Assembly: GCA_963734625.1 (NCBI GenBank)
Contig: CAVTHW010000003.1
Coordinates: 62,001-126,000 of the forward strand
From: CAVTHW01 sp963734625
Lineage (GTDB): Bacteria > Acidobacteriota > Terriglobia > Bryobacterales > Bryobacteraceae
Length of the DNA: 64,000 bases
Direction of reading: 5' to 3'
Below the pieces are notes generated by a model. It saw only the letters and a program-made list of their open reading frames with translations. It was not told the origin of the DNA and did no database searches. The translations under genes were made by a program, and so were the position numbers. This document shows, one piece after another, positions 1 through 8,170 of this stretch (position 1 is the first letter of the stretch; every line of letters starts with the position of its first letter).

Positions 1-611
1 CCGGCTCGGCGGCGATCCTTCCGGAGTGCCGCTGGATCCTGGAGGGCGCCGAGAGGGCTCACTCGCTGGTGATGAATCCGCATAAGTGGCTGCTCACGCC
101 TTCCGACTTGAGCGCCTTCTTCACCCGGCGGCCCGACATTCTGCGGCGCGCTTTCACCCTGGTGCCGGAATACCTTCGCACCGGCGAAGACGGCAAGGCC
201 TCCAACCTTATGGACTACTCGCTCGCCATGGGCCGCCGGTTCCGCTCGCTCAAGCTGTGGTTCGTCATGCGTTACTACGGCAGGGAAGGGGTGATGGAGA
301 TCCTGCGCCGGCACATCGCGTTCGCCCAGCGGCTGGCCGCAGCCGTCGACGCCGACGCACGCTTCGAGCGCGTGGCCCCGGTTCCGTTTTCCACGGTCTG
401 CTTCCGCTATAAGGGCTCGGATGCGGAGAACCGGACTCTGCTGGACAAGGTCAACGCAACGGGCAAGACGTTCTTGTCACATACGGAGTTGAACGGCCGG
501 TTCGTAATCCGCTGCGCCATCGGAAATCTCGGCACCACCCAGCAGGACGTGGACGAAGTCTGGGACCTGGTCCGGCGCACCGCGCCCCTAAAATGGGTCA
601 GCCTGAACTAA
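1..611 (+). CDS. PLP-dependent (aromatic L-amino-acid type) decarboxylase, C-terminal part
   Basis: The gene is open from the window edge (reading frame begins at base 3) and ends at TAA 609-611; the N-terminal half lies outside. The visible sequence contains NPHKWLL, the signature around the lysine that forms the Schiff base with pyridoxal phosphate in group II decarboxylases, followed by the usual C-terminal domain (FRSLKLWFVMRYYG, then a small alpha/beta region ending DVDEVWDLVRR). The family decarboxylates aromatic or related amino acids in the cytoplasm; substrate cannot be told from this fragment. The stop codon lies inside a terminator stem, so the transcript probably ends here. Confidence 0.9.
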   Translation, partial: GSAAILPECRWILEGAERAHSLVMNPHKWLLTPSDLSAFFTRRPDILRRAFTLVPEYLRTGEDGKASNLMDYSLAMGRRFRSLKLWFVMRYYGREGVMEILRRHIAFAQRLAAAVDADARFERVAPVPFSTVCFRYKGSDAENRTLLDKVNATGKTFLSHTELNGRFVIRCAIGNLGTTQQDVDEVWDLVRRTAPLKWVSLN

Positions 612-663
612 GCGATTTTTCCGGCTCTCAAATAAATCGCGCAGTTCAGGCTGACCAGTTTTT
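596..663 (+). terminator. Rho-independent terminator overlapping the decarboxylase stop codon
   Basis: Arms GGTCAGCCTGAACT (596-609) and AGTTCAGGCTGACC (643-656) are perfectly complementary, the stem can extend inward through GCGATTT/AAATCGC, and AGTTTTTA follows directly. The left arm contains the last codons of the decarboxylase. This is the clearest intrinsic terminator in the window. Confidence 0.9.
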
Positions 664-704
664 ATGCCTTGCTTTGCAGGCCGCGGATTGAAACAATCTA
701 GCTA

Positions 705-2480
705 GTGGAAAAGAAGCCTCCGACCGGCCCTTCCACGGTCGAAGTGGAAGCGCAGCTGGCCAAGATGCTGGCGAGCAGTCATTTCGCCAGATCGCCCAAG
801 CTCTCGCGCTTCCTTGAGTTCACGGTGGCGCAGACTTTGGCCGGCCGCGCGGACTTGCTGAAGGAGTATCCGATCGCCGTCGAAGTGTTCGGACGCAAGC
901 CTTCTTTCGACCCGCAAGACGACGCCATCGTGCGCGTGCAGGCGGTGAGCCTCCGTTCGAGGGTGGCGGAATACTACGCCCAGGAGGGCCACGACGATCC
1001 TGTGCTGATCGAGTACACCAAAGGAAGCTACGTGCCGCGGCTGCGGGAGCGGACGGAGGTTGGCCAGCCTGCACCGCCGGATCAGGCGCCGGACTCGATC
1101 GCCGTCCTTCCGTTCGTAAACATGAGTTCCGACCCGGAGAATGAATACTTCAGTGACGGACTTACCGAGGAACTGATCGGCGCCCTCAGCAACGTGCACG
1201 GCCTGCGGGTCGTGGCTCGCACATCGGTGTTCCAGTACAAGGGCAAGCCGGCCGACGCCCGCCAGATCGGAAAGGATCTGAACGCTCGCATGATCCTCGA
1301 GGGCAGCGTTCGAAAAGCCGGGAAGCGGCTGTGCATAACCGCGCAACTGATCGACGCACGCAACGGCTATCACACCTGGTCGCGCTCCTACCGGGTGGAA
1401 ATGACCGACCTGTTCGCCGTACAGCAGGAGATTGCGGCGGCGATCGCAGGTACGTTGCGCGAGGGCGAGCGGCGCCCTCTGAAGCGGCGCACGGAGAGCC
1501 TGGATGCGTATCATTCCTACCTGAAAGGCCGGTTCTACTTGAATAAGTGGACCGAGGACGGCTTCCGGAAGAGCATCGAATTCTTCGAGACCGCCATCCG
1601 CCAGGACCCGGAAATGGCCGCGGCGTATTCCGGCCTGGCAGATGCCCAATTTGTGTTGGCCTGTTACGGAAAATCGGATCCGCGCGAGCTGATGCCGAAA
1701 GCGCGCGAGGCGGCCCAACGGGCCCTGGAGCTGGAGGATTCCTTCGCCGAGGCCCACGTCTCGCTCGGCGCGGTTCGGGCCATCTACGATTGGGACTGGG
1801 AGGGCGCGGAACAGGAGTTTCTGCGCGCACTGGAGCTGGACGCCAGTTGCGCCGCGGCGTACCAGTGGTATGGCGTGCTCTGCCTGCTGCCCCAGGGCAG
1901 GCTGCAGGAGGCGGAAGCCGCCATCCGGCATGCGCGGGAACTGGATCCGCTGTCGCCTCCAATCAATACTTCGATGGGGATGCTCTACTTCGTCCAGGGC
2001 AACTACGATGACGCGATCGGTTACTTTGAGAAAGCTCTGGAGGTCGATCCGAACTTCTACCTCGCCCAATGGTGGCTGGGTATTATCTATCTGGACCGCT
2101 CGATGCTCTTCAAGGCTCTCAAGGCGTTTCGTAAGGCCGGCGTGCTGACCAACACCAGCCTCGATGTCGCCGCCAGATTCACTTTTCGGGAGGCGCTGAT
2201 AGGTAAGCGGGGCCGAGCACGGAAAGTGCTGGAGGAGTTGACGCGTCTTTCCCAGCGGCAGTACGTTTCTCCGGTCATGATTGCGGCCATTCACGTGGCG
2301 CTGGGCGAAAAGGAGACCGCGTTCGAGTGGCTCCGGAAAGCCCAACGGGACCATGACGCCTGGCTGGCCTGGCTGGGGGTCGACCATCGCTTCGACGCAC
2401 TGCGGACGGATAAGCGGTTTGCCGCACTGTTGAAGAAGATCCGAATCGGTGAGGTTGCGCGGGCCGCGGGGGCTCACTGA
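705..2480 (+). CDS. TolB-like/TPR regulatory protein
   Basis: 591 residues from a GTG start that follows the upstream terminator by about 40 nt; no good ribosome binding site is visible, so the start is uncertain. Residues about 10-110 form the N-terminal domain common in Solibacter-type proteins (FARSPKLSRFLEFTV, then EYPIAVEVFGRKPSFDPQDD and a R-x-R-V-x-EYY helix). Residues 125-245 are a TolB/FlgO-like domain (SIAVLPFVNMSSDPENEYFS, then LEGSVRKAGKRLCITAQLI and WSRSYR). The rest is TPR repeats. Such proteins resemble the sensory half of CadC/adenylate-cyclase-like regulators; the partner is unknown. No kinase or cyclase domain is present. Confidence 0.85.
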   Translation: MEKKPPTGPSTVEVEAQLAKMLASSHFARSPKLSRFLEFTVAQTLAGRADLLKEYPIAVEVFGRKPSFDPQDDAIVRVQAVSLRSRVAEYYAQEGHDDPVLIEYTKGSYVPRLRERTEVGQPAPPDQAPDSIAVLPFVNMSSDPENEYFSDGLTEELIGALSNVHGLRVVARTSVFQYKGKPADARQIGKDLNARMILEGSVRKAGKRLCITAQLIDARNGYHTWSRSYRVEMTDLFAVQQEIAAAIAGTLREGERRPLKRRTESLDAYHSYLKGRFYLNKWTEDGFRKSIEFFETAIRQDPEMAAAYSGLADAQFVLACYGKSDPRELMPKAREAAQRALELEDSFAEAHVSLGAVRAIYDWDWEGAEQEFLRALELDASCAAAYQWYGVLCLLPQGRLQEAEAAIRHARELDPLSPPINTSMGMLYFVQGNYDDAIGYFEKALEVDPNFYLAQWWLGIIYLDRSMLFKALKAFRKAGVLTNTSLDVAARFTFREALIGKRGRARKVLEELTRLSQRQYVSPVMIAAIHVALGEKETAFEWLRKAQRDHDAWLAWLGVDHRFDALRTDKRFAALLKKIRIGEVARAAGAH

Positions 2481-2598
2481 AGGCTGCGCTGCGCCCGGTG
2501 GCGCCATACGCTCGCCATCAAGAGATGGTGTCGTGTACAATCAACCGTGGCGGGAAACCGGATTGAAGATTCCGGTTTACTCGTCCGGAGAGCCCTTG

Positions 2599-2635
2599 GC
2601 AGGGCGGCTGTGCGCCTCTGGCGCAGCGGCCCTGC
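2599..2635. repeat. Long imperfect hairpin between two genes
   Basis: GCAGGGC at 2599-2605 pairs with GCCCTGC at 2629-2635, and the inner bases (GCTG..CGCC / GGCGCAGC) continue the stem with a small bulge. There is no T-run, so it may be a factor-dependent terminator or a leader structure of the downstream gene. Confidence 0.55.
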
Positions 2636-2648
2636 TGTATTACGAGCG

Positions 2649-2672
2649 GTAACACGGTCAATCGCGTGTTAC
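2649..2672. promoter_or_regulatory. Perfect 8-bp inverted repeat, possible operator
   Basis: GTAACACG (2649-2656) and CGTGTTAC (2665-2672) are perfect inverse complements separated by 8 nt, ending 26 nt before the start codon of the next gene. The spacing fits a dimeric regulator or a hairpin in the leader. The regulator is unknown. Confidence 0.5.
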
Positions 2673-2698
2673 TGGAGAGACGGAATGGAGAGGGTCTC

Positions 2699-5210
2699 AT
2701 GAAACGCGTTCTCCCCACCTTGCTGGCGGGTGCGGTTCTGGCGGTCATCGCGGTGAGCCTGGCGCCGAATCCCCGCATGGGCGTGCAGCCGGACGGCTCG
2801 ATCATCGTCCCCACCGGCCAGACGATTACGCCCGCCGGCACGCACATTGAAGTCGCCGACCGCCCGCTGGGCATGGCCGTGAGTCCCGGCGGCGACCAAC
2901 TGGCGGTGGTCACCGGCAGCAATTTCGCCGGCCGCCGACGTCCACCTGATCGACCTGGCCAAGACTCGATCAGGCAATCGATCCCGATCGGCGACAGCTT
3001 CGTCGGCGTGACTTTCAGCCACGACATGGGTCACCTGTATGTCGGCGGAGGCCGGGACAACAACGTGAAGTTCTTTCTGCGGCGCGAGGACGGAACTTAC
3101 GTCGACGACGGCGTGGTCCCGATTCCCGGCTCTGCGCCAAGCGGGCTGAGTCTGAGCCCGGACGGCGAATGGCTGTACGTCGCACTGAACACGCGGCACT
3201 CACTGGCGATACTCACCACGCAGTCGCGCGCGGTGAAGGAGGTCCCGGTGGGCGCCTATCCTTACACGACGGTGGTGACTCGCGGACGGCGCGAAGGTTT
3301 ACGTCAGCAACTGGGGCGGCCGCCGGCGGAACCCGGCGATGCCACCGAACCGGGCATCCCGTGGTGGTCGATCCAACGACCGGAATGCCGACCAACGGCA
3401 CGGTGTCGGTGGTCGACGCGAAGTCGCAGCGCGTGGTCAAGCAGATCGAGGTCGGGCTGCATCCCAGCGCCATGCTGTTGAGCCGCGACGGCGGCGCGGC
3501 TGTTTGTCGCCAACGCCAATAGCGACACCGTGTCCGTGATCGGCACCAAGACCGACCGCGTGGCTCGGACGCTGGATGTCCGCCTGTTCGAAGGCGCTCC
3601 GCTCGGCAGCGCTCCGAACGCGCTGGCACTGAGCCCCGACGGGCGCACGTTGTATGTCGCCAATGCCGCCAACAACGCCGTGGCGGTGGTCGATCCGGAC
3701 CATCCCAGCAAGCCGCTGCGCGGCTTCATCCCCACCGGTTGGTTTCCGACCGCGGTGGCCGTGACCAACGACGGCCAGCGCCTGTTCGTCGCCAGCGGCT
3801 ACGGCTTCGGCTCCATCGCCCCGACGAAAGGCGACCGGGCGGGCCTACTCGGATCGGGTGGGCGTAGTCTCGATCCTGGCGACGCCCGGACCGACGGCTC
3901 AACTGGCCGCCTACACGCCGCCAGGTGATGCGCAACAACCGGCGCGCCCGGCGCCGGCAAGCCCGCTGGGGCGCCGCGTACGGCCACGCGCAGGTTCCCC
4001 GTTCCGATGTATCGCTCCGAGGCAATCGCCCATCAAGCACGTCTTCTACATCATCAAGGAGAACCGCACTTACGACCAGGTTTTCGGCGACTTCACGCAG
4101 GGCAACGGCGACGCCACGCTGGTTCAGTTCGGCCGCGAAGTCACGCCGAACCATCACGCCCTGGCCGAGCAGTTCGTGCTGCTCGACAACTTCTACGTGG
4201 TGGGAGACCAGTCGGCGCTGGGCCACCAGTGGACCGACGAGGCCTACGCCAACGACTACGTCTCACAAGTACGGCAACGCCCGCAACAACTATGCCGGCA
4301 CCAACCCGATGGCCTACTGCGCCCAGCCGGCTTCCTTTGGGACCACGCGCGCAACCACGGCAAGAGCGTGCGCATTTACGGCGAGTTCACCTCTGAGCAC
4401 TCGCAGACCGACAGAGCGCCACCTGGACCGACATCTACAACGCGTGGAAGCAGAAGAGCGGAAACAGTCACCATCGGCGACGCAAACGCGCGTCGCCGGC
4501 GTGCGCGACATCATGAATCCGGATTTCCCCGGCTTCGACATGCGCATCACCGACCAGTGGCGCACCGATGTTTTCCTGAGCGAATTCCGCAAGTACGAAA
4601 AGAACGGCAACCTGCCGGACCTGGTCATCATGCTACTGCCGGACGACCACACCAACGGCACCAGCGCCCGGCTTCCCGACGCCTCGCGCCATGGTGGCGG
4701 ACAACGATCTCGCGCTGGGCCGCATCGTCGAGGCCATCTCGAAGAGCCGGTATTGGAAGGAGTCGGCGATCTTGGTCACCGAAGACGACGCGCAGAACGG
4801 CCTGGACCACGTGGATGGCCACCGCACCGTGGGCTTGGTGATCAGCCCCTACGCGAAGCGCAAGGTGGTGGACAGCTCGCTCTATACCACCATCAACATG
4901 TTCCGGACGATAGAACAGATCCTTGGACTCCCGCCGCTCAACCAGTTCGACCTCGCCGCCGAACCGATGTTCAGCGTCTTCACCGCGCAGCCCGACATCG
5001 CCGCTTACCAGGCTCTGCCCAACCGGATCCCGCTCGACGAAATGAACCCTCCGCTTAAGGCCACGCGCGGGCTTCAACGCCAGCTCGCGCTGGAATCGAT
5101 GAAGATGGATTTCGACGAGCCCGACGCGGCGCCCGAGGACACTGCTGAACCGCGTCATCTGGCACTCGGTGAAGGGTTACAGCGTGCCGTACCCAGTGCG
5201 GCGGCGTTAG
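2699..5210 (+). pseudogene. YncE-like beta-propeller / alkaline-phosphatase-family (phosphoesterase) protein, multiply frameshifted
   Basis: Starts with ATG at 2699 and a signal-anchor (VLPTLLAGAVLAVIAVSLA). Pieces in all three frames give a YncE-type seven-bladed propeller (LALSPDGRTLYVANAANNAV near 3625-3685) followed by a phosphoesterase domain (IKHVFYIIKENRTYDQVFGD near 4030-4090, PDLVIMLLPDDHTNG near 4615-4660, SAILVTEDDAQNGLDHVDGH near 4760-4820). The natural end, LNRVIWHSVKGYSVPYPVRR, is in another frame from the long open frame and stops at 5210. At least nine single-base shifts are needed (about 2930, 2965, 3290, 3490, 3840, 4265, 4320, 4430-4500, 4690, 5145). Residue conservation is otherwise good, so the damage is recent or reflects sequence error. 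Confidence 0.8.
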
Positions 5211-5235
5211 CAGGAATGCTGGATTTAACCGTTAA

Positions 5236-5259
5236 GTAACCCCGCCGAACCTTTCTTTC
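5236..5259 (+). promoter_or_regulatory. ECF-type promoter-like motif, GTAAC-N14-CTTTC
   Basis: GTAAC at 5236-5240 and CTTTC at 5255-5259. The same block, including the preceding TTAA and the following G-rich stretch, recurs at 20115 and 21313. It lies about 105 nt before the SGNH hydrolase start. Similar in layout to the AAC -35 element of ECF sigma factors; assignment is by pattern only. Confidence 0.5.
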
Positions 5260-5364
5260 CACGGGGTCCTGCCTCACAGTCAACAGTATGAGGAAGAGGA
5301 CCCCGATGTCCGCTATTCCGGCCGAGGTCCATCCGAATTCATCCCATCAGAACGGAGAAACCAA

Positions 5365-6108
5365 ATGAAAGAAACAAGATTTTGTGGACACGCTGGCAAA
5401 GTACTGCTCGCGTTGGCTTTCAGCCTGGCGCCGATGGCCCAGGCACAGCCCTGGGTCTCGATGGAAAGCCACACCCGGTACATGGCGCTCGGGGACAGCA
5501 TTTCTGCCGGCTACGGAGCGATGCCGGCCACGCAGGGGTTTGTGTACCAGCTATATCAGGGTGGTGCAATCGACAAGGTCAACGACACGCTGTTTTGCGC
5601 CGCGGGCGTCCCCGGCGCTCTGAGCAAAGACGTGCTCGACTACCAGGTGCCGCAAGTGGAGCGGTTCTTCAGCAACACGGGAATGCCGTACCGCAAGGTG
5701 GTGACTCTCACGTTAGGTGGCAACGACCTGCTGCAGATTCTGGGCGGCGCTGATCCGAACGTCGTCCTGCCAAGCGTCGGCGCCAATCTGGCCCAGATCC
5801 TGGCACAACTCGCCACGCAGTTTCCGGACGCTCGGATCTACGTGGCGAATTACTATGACCCTAAGCTCCCGGTTCCTGGGGCGGACGCACTTGTGGCGGC
5901 GCTCAACGGGATGATCGGCGCGGTCGTCGCCAACTTCTCAGCGAACGCTGTCCTGGTCGACCTTCACAGCGCCTTTAATGGCCGGAGCGGGCTGCTGTTG
6001 ATCGAGAAGAAGGGCTCCGGCACATACGAGGTCCATCCGACCAACGCGGGCTACCGGGTAATAACCCAGGCCTTCGAGGACGCCATCACCGGGAAAGAGG
6101 TGAAGTGA
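5365..6108 (+). CDS. Secreted SGNH/GDSL-family hydrolase
   Basis: 247 residues. An N-terminal signal peptide (VLLALAFSLAPMAQAQ, cleavage near residue 27) precedes block I, ALGDSISAGYG, with the nucleophile Ser45. Block III is TLTLGGNDLL with Asn120, and block V is VHPTNAGY with His224, so the catalytic set is complete. SGNH enzymes are esterases, lipases or polysaccharide deacetylases acting outside the cytoplasm; the substrate is unknown. The ATG follows GGAGAAA by a good distance. The next gene, a lipoprotein, starts one base after the stop, so the two are co-translated. A paralog lies at 11695. Confidence 0.88.
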   Translation: MKETRFCGHAGKVLLALAFSLAPMAQAQPWVSMESHTRYMALGDSISAGYGAMPATQGFVYQLYQGGAIDKVNDTLFCAAGVPGALSKDVLDYQVPQVERFFSNTGMPYRKVVTLTLGGNDLLQILGGADPNVVLPSVGANLAQILAQLATQFPDARIYVANYYDPKLPVPGADALVAALNGMIGAVVANFSANAVLVDLHSAFNGRSGLLLIEKKGSGTYEVHPTNAGYRVITQAFEDAITGKEVK

Positions 6109-6109
6109 G

Positions 6110-6667
6110 ATGCGGGCTCTCCTGTTCGTACTCGCGATGGTCTTCATGCTGCTGTTATCAGGGTGCACCGACCTGTTGTCGGTCCATCCTCTGGCGACGG
6201 CGGAAACGGCTGTGTTCGACGCGGGGCTCACGGGCGAGTGGTCGTGCGCGGACCAGGACTCCACCGGTGTGGCCCTGATCCGCGCGGGCTCAGCCCAGAA
6301 GAAGGACTACGACATCGTGTGGCTCCCCGACGAGGGTGAGGCGCTGCGTCTGAAGGGGCAACTGGTAAAGGTGGGCGACCGGCTGGTGTTCGACCTGATT
6401 GCCGTCAAGCAGACGGACCTGGCGGTTCCGGCGCACTTCTTCATGTTGGTGGAGAAGACCGCGGACGGGGTGAAGTTCCACTGGCTGGATTCGGAGTGGC
6501 TGCGCAGCCGGGTGATCTCGCCAGACGCGCTGGCGCACGCGATGGTGGACGGCAAGCCGGTGATCACCGCGGGCAGCGCGGAGATCAACGCGTTTCTGGC
6601 GAAATTCGGGCTGGATCCTCAGGCTGTGTCGGGTAGCCTGTCGTTCAAGCCGGTGAAGGGACAGTAG
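6110..6667 (+). CDS. Small lipoprotein of unknown function (paralog of 21419-22003)
   Basis: 185 residues. Residues 1-19 form a lipoprotein signal ending in the lipobox LLLSGC, so the mature protein should be lipid-anchored at Cys19. The remainder is predicted soluble and beta-rich (GEWSC, ALIRAGSAQKKDYDIVWLPD, HFFMLVEKTADGVKFHWLDS). No known family recognised. The start is one base beyond the SGNH hydrolase stop, using GAAAGAGGTGAAG in the hydrolase 3' end as its ribosome site. The copy at 21419 is about 85-90% identical by eye and carries a short insertion (DEAKKGGLDRSDVQG). Confidence 0.8.
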   Translation: MRALLFVLAMVFMLLLSGCTDLLSVHPLATAETAVFDAGLTGEWSCADQDSTGVALIRAGSAQKKDYDIVWLPDEGEALRLKGQLVKVGDRLVFDLIAVKQTDLAVPAHFFMLVEKTADGVKFHWLDSEWLRSRVISPDALAHAMVDGKPVITAGSAEINAFLAKFGLDPQAVSGSLSFKPVKGQ

Positions 6668-6774
6668 GCGAGCAATATGCGGAGATATCTTCTTATTCTG
6701 GGAATCCCGTCAAGGAAGGGGTAGACACTCGGTGCGCCTCTTGCGAACCCATGCCGTGGTGGAGACTGATGCCC

Positions 6775-7275
6775 ATGTTTGATTCATCGATCCAGGTGCC
6801 TGCCGAATTGACCACCGAAGGCCTTCTAGTACGCCGCTATCTCGCATGGCAAATCGATTCGGCGCTCATTATGCTGGTCGTCGCCGCGGCTGTGCGAGTG
6901 GAGAGCGCGGTGCCGCCAAGCAACTCAGGCGGCTCCGCGAGCAGCCATCTCGGTATTCTTTCCTGATCCTCTGGGTTGTGTATGGTACCGCCCTGGAATC
7001 TTCACCGTGGCAGGCCACCATTGGAAAGCGGTTGATGGGATTGCGAGTGTACGACACTCAGGGAGGCCGGCTCAACTTGCTTCAGGCTGCCGTCCGCAAT
7101 CTGATGAAGAACGGCCTCGTTCACTATTCCAGGCGGAAGTATCCTGACCCTGATCTTGCCGGGCGCTCACCTGTTGGTGCTGCACCGCAGCCCCGTGTGT
7201 CAGGCTATTCATGACCGTATTGCGCATACCTGGGTAGCTGCTCCGGAAGAGACTACCCAGCTCCACCCGACCTAA
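6775..7275 (+). pseudogene. RDD-family membrane protein, two compensating frameshifts
   Basis: The first helix (LLVRRYLAWQIDSALIMLVV) is in one frame from the ATG at 6775 (GGAGA nine bases upstream). The typical RDD core (WQATIGKRLMGLRVYDTQGG, then LQAAVRNLMKNG) is in a second frame from about 6930. The C-terminal helix (LILPGAHLLVLHRSPVCQ) returns to the first frame from about 7130 and ends at TAA 7273-7275. RDD proteins are small integral membrane proteins of poorly defined transport role. Net frame is restored, so either paired indels occurred or two sequence errors are present. Confidence 0.7.
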
Positions 7276-7385
7276 GGCGTGGAAGCCTAAGCGAACCACC
7301 CGGGTTCGCGGGCCAACGCCTCTGCGGTTCCAACCGGGCCCGTCTTACCCTTGATCCAATACACGGTTATCAGGCCCTTTTGACG

Positions 7386-7391
7386 TATAAT
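7386..7391 (+). promoter_or_regulatory. Sigma-70-like -10 element before the ECF sigma gene
   Basis: TATAAT lies 10 nt before the ATG at 7402; no convincing -35 is seen at 17 nt upstream. If used, the transcript would have a leader of only about 4 nt. Confidence 0.4.
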
Positions 7392-7401
7392 CTTCACCGG
7401 G

Positions 7402-8128
7402 ATGAGGTTCCCAATCGGATCGCCGTTTCCCACTACTTCGTGGACGGTAGTATCGGCTGCCCGCCGGCACTCCGCCAGCTCCGCAGACGCGCTGAGCAAG
7501 CTGTGTGCCGCCTATTGGTTGCCGATCTATTCCTTCGTCCGGCGAAAAGGATACTCGCGGGATGAGGCTGAAGATCTGACCCAGGAATTCTTCGCCCGGG
7601 TATTGCAGCACGACTCCTTCGCCGAAGCCCGGCGTGAACGCGGCAGGTTCCGCTCTTTCCTGCTGGCGTCGGTGACCCACTTTCTGGCGAATGAGTGGGA
7701 CCGGTCGACCGCTCAAAAGCGCGGCGGGACTTGCCCCAGGCTTTCCCTGGATTTCGAGACGAGCGAAGAGCGATATCACCGCGAGCCCTTCCACGAACTT
7801 ACTCCGGAGGCGGTGTTCGAACGGCAGTGGGCCCTGGCGGCGCTCGACCACGTGCTGGTGCGCCTGCGCGAGGAATATGCCCTGAAGGGGCAATCGGCGC
7901 AGTTCGATCGGCTGCGCGTGTTTCTGACCGGGGATCAAGACCCGGGCTCGTATGAGCAGGTCGGCCATGACCCTGAACCTGAGCGCCGCCGCGGTCAAGA
8001 CGGCGGTTCATCGATTACGGCGGCGGTACACCGAGATGGTCCGGGAGGAAATCGCGGCTACCGTAGCCGACCCGGACGAGGTGGATGACGAGATTCGTTT
8101 TCTCCTAGCGGCCCTGGAACGCGTGTAA
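7402..8128 (+). pseudogene. ECF-type RNA polymerase sigma factor, frameshifted before region 4
   Basis: From ATG 7402 the protein shows sigma region 2 (LCAAYWLPIYSFVRRKGYSR, then DEAEDLTQEFFARVL) and the linker (RGRFRSFLLASVTHFLANEW). Region 4 begins with YEQVGHD and continues in the +1 frame as LSAAAVKTAVHRLRRRYTEM to TAA 8126-8128, which is a clear helix-turn-helix. One base change near 7965-7975 splits the two. It belongs to the ECF type that lies beside serine/threonine kinases in Acidobacteria and Planctomycetes; the kinase gene starts 43 nt downstream. The first conserved promoter motif overlaps its stop codon. If the shift is a sequence error, this is the obvious candidate regulator of the surrounding array. 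Confidence 0.8.
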
Positions 8129-8149
8129 CTTTTGCGGCCGAATTCTTTA
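8125..8149 (+). promoter_or_regulatory. ECF-type promoter motif, GTAAC-N15-CTTTA
   Basis: GTAAC 8125-8129, CTTTA 8145-8149, 21 nt before the kinase ATG at 8171. One of seven sites with identical spacing. Confidence 0.7.
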
Positions 8150-8170
8150 CTGGTGTTGGGAGGCCGAATC

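Noticed and set aside
702..2540. 612-codon open frame on the minus strand
   Set aside because: It lies opposite the TolB/TPR gene, whose domains are clear; the antisense product is His/Arg/Gln-rich with no recognisable family.
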